NCBI GenBank assembly: GCA_955652345.1
Contig: CATPBV010000303.1
Coordinates: forward strand, 1-5,024
From: an uncultured Solirubrobacteraceae bacterium
GTDB lineage: Bacteria; Actinomycetota; Thermoleophilia; Solirubrobacterales; Solirubrobacteraceae
Direction: 5' to 3'
DNA length: 5,024 nucleotides
Shown one piece after another: positions 1 to 5,024 of the stretch; the stretch's first letter is position 1; each line of letters opens with the position of its first letter. Both the position numbers and the translations under genes were made by a program. The notes below the pieces were generated by a model, which searched no databases, was not told the origin of the DNA, and worked only from the letters and a program-made list of their open reading frames with translations.

Positions 1-414
1 ATCCACAATGGTGACGACTGGTGTGTTGTTGATCGCGTGCGCGCACGCCGGCGCGGTGATCGCAACTTGATACGTCCCCGCTGATACGTGCGTGATTGTC
101 AATCCGTGGCTAGCCCCTTGCACGTCGTTGAAGCCTTCTGACCCCCAGATGCTCACCGCCGGCGTCCCAGGAACCCCCTGCTTGCCCTGCGGCCCCTGCG
201 GCCCGGCTTGATTCCAGCTCACGCGGCTCTGCCCGCGCTTACACCGTCCGTGCGCTTTCAGGTGAAGGACCCCGGTGCCTTTGTCCGCGCACACTGTGAT
301 CGTCCTGCTGGCACCCGCGGCCAGCGCGTAGCTGCCGCCGGCGCCGACGAGCACTCCGAGCGCGATGTAGACGGCCGAACGGGGGTGGGGGTGACGGAGG
401 ATTCGGTTGCGCAT
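1..414 (-). CDS. Secreted collagen-like repeat protein, N-terminal part (C-terminus beyond window)
   Basis: The minus-strand frame is open for 138 codons from an ATG at 414-412 to the window edge, with no stop seen. The start is supported by AGGAG (419-423) four bases upstream. The N-terminus is basic (residues 1-12, with four Arg and two His) and followed by a hydrophobic stretch at about 14-35 ending in LAAGA. This is a Sec signal peptide or membrane anchor, so the protein is probably exported. Next come Cys42 and Cys58, 16 residues apart and able to form a disulfide, then a basic segment with the motif VSWNQAGPQG. Residues 71-85 are five perfect Gly-X-Y triplets (GPQ, GPQ, GKQ, GVP, GTP). 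The rest (86-138) is rich in Thr, Val, Ile and Gly and looks like the start of a beta-sandwich domain, with a third Cys at 124. I have seen this Cys-Cys/WN/collagen arrangement in proteins of Thermoleophilia-type actinobacteria, but no function is established. A surface or adhesive role is inference. Third-position GC is lower than in neighbouring genes. Confidence 0.8.
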   Translation of the reverse strand, partial: MRNRILRHPHPRSAVYIALGVLVGAGGSYALAAGASRTITVCADKGTGVLHLKAHGRCKRGQSRVSWNQAGPQGPQGKQGVPGTPAVSIWGSEGFNDVQGASHGLTITHVSAGTYQVAITAPACAHAINNTPVVTIVD

Positions 415-638
415 TTGGCTCCTACCCTTCTAAGAGCATTGGGGGTCGCAGTTCCTCCCTCCAGCTGGGACCAGACCGTCCACGAATTTGGCCTGGAAGC
501 CGCCGCCCGGCGACTCGGTGCCGAGCTTAAAGTTTCCGGCGACGCGATGCGTCAGTCGCCCACTCGGTCAGCTTCGGCGGGGCCTCGCCACCGATGGCGG
601 ATCGCGCCGACGCGGCCCCACGCACTAGCCTTCCGCGG
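415..638. other. Divergent intergenic spacer between collagen-like gene and M42 peptidase gene
   Basis: This spacer of about 224 bp must hold the promoters of two divergent genes. Visible elements are the ribosome binding site of the minus-strand gene (AGGAG, 419-423) and a perfect 5-bp dyad, CTCGG-TG-CCGAG, at 514-525. A TAAAGT hexamer at 528-533 on the plus strand fits a relaxed TANNNT -10 pattern, but no matching -35 is seen. The heptamer ACTCGGT occurs twice (513-519 and 562-568). No convincing complete promoter can be assigned. If the upstream ATG at 594 is the real start of the peptidase gene, the spacer shrinks to 179 bp. Confidence 0.35.
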
Positions 639-1694
639 ATGCCGATCCCGCCCCTGCTCGAGAGCATCCTGACCGCCACCGGGCCCTCTGGGTACGAATC
701 CGACCCGGCGCGGGCCTGGCGCGACGGCTGCTCGGCGTTCGCCGAGGTCGGCTCCGACCACCTCGGATCCTCGTTCGCGCGAGTCAAGGGCACTGCGGGG
801 GGACCGACGCTCGCGATCGTCGGGCACATCGACGAGATCGGCCTGCACGTCACGCACATCGACGACGAGGGCTACCTGCGCTTCGGCGAGGTCGGCGGAT
901 GGGATCCGATCGTGCTCGTCGGACAGCGGGTGCGCCTGATGACCCGAAACGGCTTTGTGATCGGGGTGATCGGTCGCAAGCCGATCCATCTGCTCAAGGA
1001 CGACGACCGCAAGAAGACACCGGAGCTGAAGGATCTCCACATCGACATCGGCGCACGTAACGGCGACGAGGCACGCGAGCTGGTGCGGATCGGGGACGTC
1101 GCGGTGATCGATGCCGACCCGCTCGAGTTGCGCCACGACCTGGTCGTCGCCCGCGCACTCGACAACCGTGTCGGCTGCTACATCGCGGCCGAGGCCGCCC
1201 GCTTGGTTGCAGCCGATGGCGGAGCACCAGGCGACGTGATCGCGCTCGCGGTCGTACAGGAGGAGACGACATTCGCCGGCGCCATGACGAGCGCATTCGG
1301 GCACCGGCCCGATGTCGCGGTCGCAGTCGACCTGACGCACGCGACCGACCAGCCGGGAATCGAGCTTGGCGAGATGACCAAGCACACGGTCGGATCGGGA
1401 CCTGTGCTCGCGCGCGGGACTACGCTTCATCCAAAGGTTTTCGAGCTCCTGTATGAGGCGGGGGAAAAGGGCGAGATACCGTTTACGATCGAGTCGGCCG
1501 GGCGCTCCACCTCCACCGACGCAGACGCAATCCATCGCAGCCGGACGGGGATACCGACTGGACTCGTGTCGGTTCCGTCGCGCTACATGCATTCGCCGGT
1601 CGAGCTCGTGTCGCTGGGCGATATCGACGCAGCCGCGAGGCTGATCGCCGAGTTCGCCAAGCTGCTCGCCCCGGGAACCTCGTTCGAACGCTGA
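639..1694 (+). CDS. M42 family metallopeptidase (TET / glutamyl aminopeptidase-like)
   Basis: The product is a probable di-metal aminopeptidase that trims N-terminal residues from short peptides in the cytoplasm; family members assemble into tetrahedral dodecamers. From the ATG at 639 it has 351 residues, normal for M42. Numbered from the upstream ATG at 594, the family residues are: HID metal motif His78 with Asp80; bridging Asp190 in ALDNRVG; catalytic Glu223 and ligand Glu224 in VVQEET; Asp246 in VAVDLTHATD; the segment GRSTSTDADAI at 303-313; and His333 in MHSP. All expected metal ligands are present, so an active enzyme is likely. I chose ATG 639 because MPIPPLLESILTATGPSGYE begins at the usual distance from the conserved first helix; the 15 residues added by ATG 594 have no family character. 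Neither start has a clear Shine-Dalgarno, so leaderless translation is possible. The substrate cannot be read from sequence. The HAD gene follows after 17 bp. Confidence 0.93.
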   Translation: MPIPPLLESILTATGPSGYESDPARAWRDGCSAFAEVGSDHLGSSFARVKGTAGGPTLAIVGHIDEIGLHVTHIDDEGYLRFGEVGGWDPIVLVGQRVRLMTRNGFVIGVIGRKPIHLLKDDDRKKTPELKDLHIDIGARNGDEARELVRIGDVAVIDADPLELRHDLVVARALDNRVGCYIAAEAARLVAADGGAPGDVIALAVVQEETTFAGAMTSAFGHRPDVAVAVDLTHATDQPGIELGEMTKHTVGSGPVLARGTTLHPKVFELLYEAGEKGEIPFTIESAGRSTSTDADAIHRSRTGIPTGLVSVPSRYMHSPVELVSLGDIDAAARLIAEFAKLLAPGTSFER

Positions 1695-1711
1695 GGGCCT
1701 GAGGCGCACGG

Positions 1712-2401
1712 ATGCTGCTGCTGTTCGACATCGACGGCACGCTCCTGTCGGGCGCCACCGATGCCCACCGCGAGGCGCTCCTGTCAGCGCTGTTCACGGT
1801 CCACGGAGTGAAGGCCCGCTCGTTCACCCGACCGCTCTCTCCGGCGGGCAGGACGGACGCCGATCTCGCTCGTGCGGTTCTGCTCGACGCCGGCGTGAGC
1901 GCGGCCCGGATCGACGCCCGAGCCGACGAGGTTCGCGAGGAGTGCTGTCGCGCATACGCGCGGATGTGCCCCGAGGACCTGTCGAGCACGGTGCTCCCGG
2001 GGGTCTCGGAGCTACTCGCGTGGCTCAGCGGCCAGCAGCACGTGACGCTCGCTCTGCTCACCGGAAACTACGAAGCCGTCGCGCGTCTGAAGCTCGCGCG
2101 GGCGGGAATCGGACGTTACTTCCGCCCCGGTCAGGGCGCGTTCGGGTCCGACAGCGAGGACCGCGCCGCACTCCCGGCGATCGCCCGCCGTCGCGCCGGC
2201 TCCTCCGGCCATCCGCATCCGCGCTCGGACACCGTCGTGATCGGCGACACCCCCCGGGACATCGCGTGCGCTCGCGCTGACGGCGTCCGCGTGGTCGCCG
2301 TTGCGTGCGGGCCGTTCGCAGCCTCCGAGCTGACCGACGCCGATGCCGTCGTCGAGGAGCCCGGCGCGCTGCGAGATCCGCTGGTCGCGCTCGGAGTGTG
2401 A
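1712..2401 (+). CDS. HAD-superfamily hydrolase (phosphoglycolate phosphatase-like)
   Basis: A 229-residue cytosolic HAD hydrolase. Motif I is DIDGT with nucleophile Asp6 and acid/base Asp8. The helical cap inserted right after it marks subclass I (C1) and carries a GRTDADLA segment at 46-53. Motif II is LLTGN with Thr117. Lys127 in the following helix is the motif III lysine candidate. Motif IV is GDTPRD at 178-183, with the Mg-binding acids Asp179 and Asp183. The block GAFGSDSEDRAAL at 142-154 is typical of the phosphoglycolate phosphatase/beta-phosphoglucomutase-like branch. A phosphomonoesterase is the best guess, but the substrate is unknown and gph should not be assigned. The ATG is supported by GAGG at 1701-1704, seven bases upstream, and motif I begins at residue 6 as usual. 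The 17-bp gap after the M42 gene suggests co-transcription. The stop lies 8 bp from the stop of the convergent SDR gene. Confidence 0.93.
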   Translation: MLLLFDIDGTLLSGATDAHREALLSALFTVHGVKARSFTRPLSPAGRTDADLARAVLLDAGVSAARIDARADEVREECCRAYARMCPEDLSSTVLPGVSELLAWLSGQQHVTLALLTGNYEAVARLKLARAGIGRYFRPGQGAFGSDSEDRAALPAIARRRAGSSGHPHPRSDTVVIGDTPRDIACARADGVRVVAVACGPFAASELTDADAVVEEPGALRDPLVALGV

Positions 2402-2418
2402 CTCAGTGGTCAGCTCCG
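2392..2418. terminator. Candidate bidirectional hairpin across the two convergent stop codons
   Basis: CGGAG (2392-2396) pairs with CTCCG (2414-2418), and TGAC (2399-2402) pairs with GTCA (2409-2412). They are separated by a small internal loop (TG against G) and closed by the six-base loop TCAGTG. The inner arms contain the TGA stop of the HAD gene and the TGA stop of the SDR gene, so the structure sits where convergent transcripts meet. There is no T-run on either side, so it is not a classical intrinsic terminator. U-less hairpins are proposed to terminate in high-GC actinobacteria. The stem is short and imperfect; part of the symmetry follows simply from having two opposed TGA codons. Confidence 0.3.
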
Positions 2419-3251
2419 CGGCGTCGGAAACTGCGAGCGCATCGTCGCATCCCACAGCCGGTCTGGCATCAGCCGCCGCTGGTTGATCATCAGATGCGCG
2501 CTCGGGGTCACCGGATAGCGCGCCTTCGGGCGCTTTGCTTCGATCGCGCGGGCGATCACGCGGGCGACCTTCGACGGATCGCCACCAAGCTTTGCCAGCG
2601 GACCCTTGTAGACCTCCGCGGTGGCTTTCGCGACCTCCCGGTTGAACTCCGAATACGGTCCCTCTTCCGCGGCGCTGCCGACCGAAGCGGCGGCGACATC
2701 GCCGAACCGCGTGACGATCAACCCCGGCTCGATCAGGATCACGTCGACGCCGAATCCTCGGACCTCGAAGCGAAGCGCGTCCGAGATCGCCTCGACCGCG
2801 TACTTCGTGGCGTGGTAGATGCCGCCACCCGGGAATGTGAGCCGGCCGCCCATCGAGCCGATATTCACGATCTTCCCGTAGCGCTGCGCGCGCATGTCGG
2901 GGAGCACCAGCTGGCACATCCGGATCAGCCCGAACACGTTCGTCTCGAACTGACGGCGAACCTGATCGAGCGGGACCGATTCGACCGCGCCGGACTGGCT
3001 GTAGCCGGCGTTGTTGATGAGGACGCCGACAGCACCTTCGGCTTCGGTCACCGCCTTGACCGCGGCCTGCATCGAGTCCTCATCGGTCACATCCAGCGCG
3101 AGCGTGCGACAACCCAGCTCCCGCAGCCCCGCGAGCGATCCTCGGCTGCGTGCCGTCGCGTACACGGTCCGGCCCTTCTGAACCAGGAGCCGCGCGGTGG
3201 CCTCGCCGATCCCCGACGAGCACCCCGTGATCAGTACCGCTTTCGAGGCCA

Positions 3252-3252
<1 letters not shown>
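2410..3252 (-). CDS. SDR family NAD(P)-dependent oxidoreductase
   Basis: A 280-residue classical short-chain dehydrogenase/reductase with a single Rossmann domain. Visible motifs are the dinucleotide-binding TGCSSGIG (9-16); Asp54-Val in LALDVTD, contacting the adenine; NNAG (80-83); Asn105; catalytic Ser133 in NIGSMGG; Tyr146 and Lys150 in YHATK; and EPGLIVT (175-181) after the active site. All four catalytic residues (Asn, Ser, Tyr, Lys) are present. Arg35 just after the second strand (YATARSRG) favours NADP(H) over NAD(H). The C-terminal 60 or so residues, including RYPVTPSAHL, probably cover the substrate pocket, as in retinol dehydrogenase or 17-beta-hydroxysteroid dehydrogenase-like SDRs. 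Substrate unknown. The start is firm: the ATG overlaps the ettA stop by one base (TAATG), with GAGG (3258-3261) five bases upstream. It is thus the second gene of an ettA operon, although no functional link to EttA is obvious. Confidence 0.95.
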
Positions 3253-4904
<1,652 letters not shown>

Positions 4905-4946
4905 CGCTCCGATGAGGATAGGCGCCGCACCGAGTACAACACGTCC
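4905..4946. promoter_or_regulatory. 42-bp divergent spacer upstream of ettA and the right-edge gene
   Basis: Two divergent start codons are only 42 bp apart, so their promoters must overlap each other or reach into the opposite gene. On the minus strand, TATCCT (4920-4915) fits a TANNNT -10 and would put transcription start within a few bases of the ettA GTG, giving a leaderless or nearly leaderless mRNA. On the plus strand, TACAAC (4935-4940) is a weaker -10 candidate, ending six bases before the ATG at 4947, again implying a leaderless transcript. No -35 at proper spacing is seen for either. Assignments are tentative. Confidence 0.3.
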
Positions 4947-5024
4947 ATGCGCACGCTCGCCGCTGTCCTCGCGCTGCTCGCCGCGGGCTGCATGGTCGTC
5001 GCGGTCGCGAGCATGGTGACCGGC
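4947..5024 (+). CDS. N-terminal fragment of a probable exported protein (continues past window)
   Basis: An ATG at 4947 opens a frame of 26 codons that reaches the window edge with no stop. The peptide starts MRTLAAVLALLAAGCMVVAV: one basic residue, then a long hydrophobic run. It could be a signal peptide, a lipoprotein leader (LAAGC at 11-15, with Cys15 as the lipidation candidate, although -3 is Ala rather than the preferred Leu and the chain stays hydrophobic after the Cys), or a first membrane helix. No clear Shine-Dalgarno precedes the ATG. It is divergent from ettA. Too short to name a family; calling it a gene at all rests on the typical signal sequence and its position. Confidence 0.5.
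   Translation, partial: MRTLAAVLALLAAGCMVVAVASMVTG

Noticed and set aside
208..672. 154-codon plus-strand frame over the collagen-like gene start and the spacer
   Set aside because: It overlaps the better supported minus-strand gene (SD, signal sequence, Gly-X-Y triplets) and runs into the M42 coding region in another frame.
552..1709. Long open frame (385 codons) antisense to the M42 peptidase
   Set aside because: Its protein is rich in Arg, Asp, His and Cys with no domain, while the opposite strand encodes a complete M42 enzyme with all motifs. Long antisense frames are normal in high-GC genes.
2012..2917. 301-codon minus-strand frame spanning the HAD and SDR 3' ends
   Set aside because: It overlaps two well supported genes, one antisense and one in another frame, has low-complexity Arg/Gly/Asp composition and no recognisable domain.
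4905..5024. The ettA reading frame stays open upstream to the window edge
   Set aside because: It contains no ATG, GTG or TTG before the GTG at 4904, and EttA homologues begin at PQYIFT, so an extended protein is not supported.

Overview
The window is high-GC, densely coded bacterial chromosome. Codons strongly prefer G or C in third position. A high-GC actinobacterium is the most likely source, with Thermoleophilia (the Solirubrobacter/Conexibacter type) a reasonable guess. The main pointer is the truncated secreted protein at the left edge: its two-cysteine module runs through a Trp-Asn motif into collagen-like Gly-X-Y triplets, an arrangement I associate with that group. This placement is inference from pattern memory, not from a search.

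Layout, left to right. Positions 1-414 (minus) hold the N-terminal 138 codons of a secreted collagen-like protein that runs off the left edge. Positions 415-638 are a divergent intergenic spacer. Positions 639-1694 (plus) encode an M42-family metallopeptidase with a complete set of metal and catalytic residues. A HAD-superfamily hydrolase follows 17 bp later at 1712-2401 (plus), probably in the same transcript. Convergent to this pair, and separated by only 8 bp between stop codons, is a two-gene minus-strand operon. It contains ettA (3252-4904), the ABC-F translation factor, followed by a short-chain dehydrogenase/reductase (2410-3252) whose ATG overlaps the ettA stop in a TAATG junction. At the right edge, 42 bp from the ettA GTG start, a plus-strand gene with a signal-peptide-like N-terminus begins at 4947 and leaves the window.

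Functionally this is mostly housekeeping: peptide trimming (M42), small-molecule dephosphorylation or a related HAD reaction, ribosome regulation by energy state (EttA), and an NADP(H)-type oxidoreductase of unknown substrate. The two edge genes look exported. No RNA gene, CRISPR array, insertion sequence, phage gene or defence system is visible, and I do not see a novel multi-gene system. The items most worth a second look are the collagen-like protein, the hairpin that embeds both convergent stop codons, the ettA-SDR translational coupling, and the very tight divergent spacer upstream of ettA.
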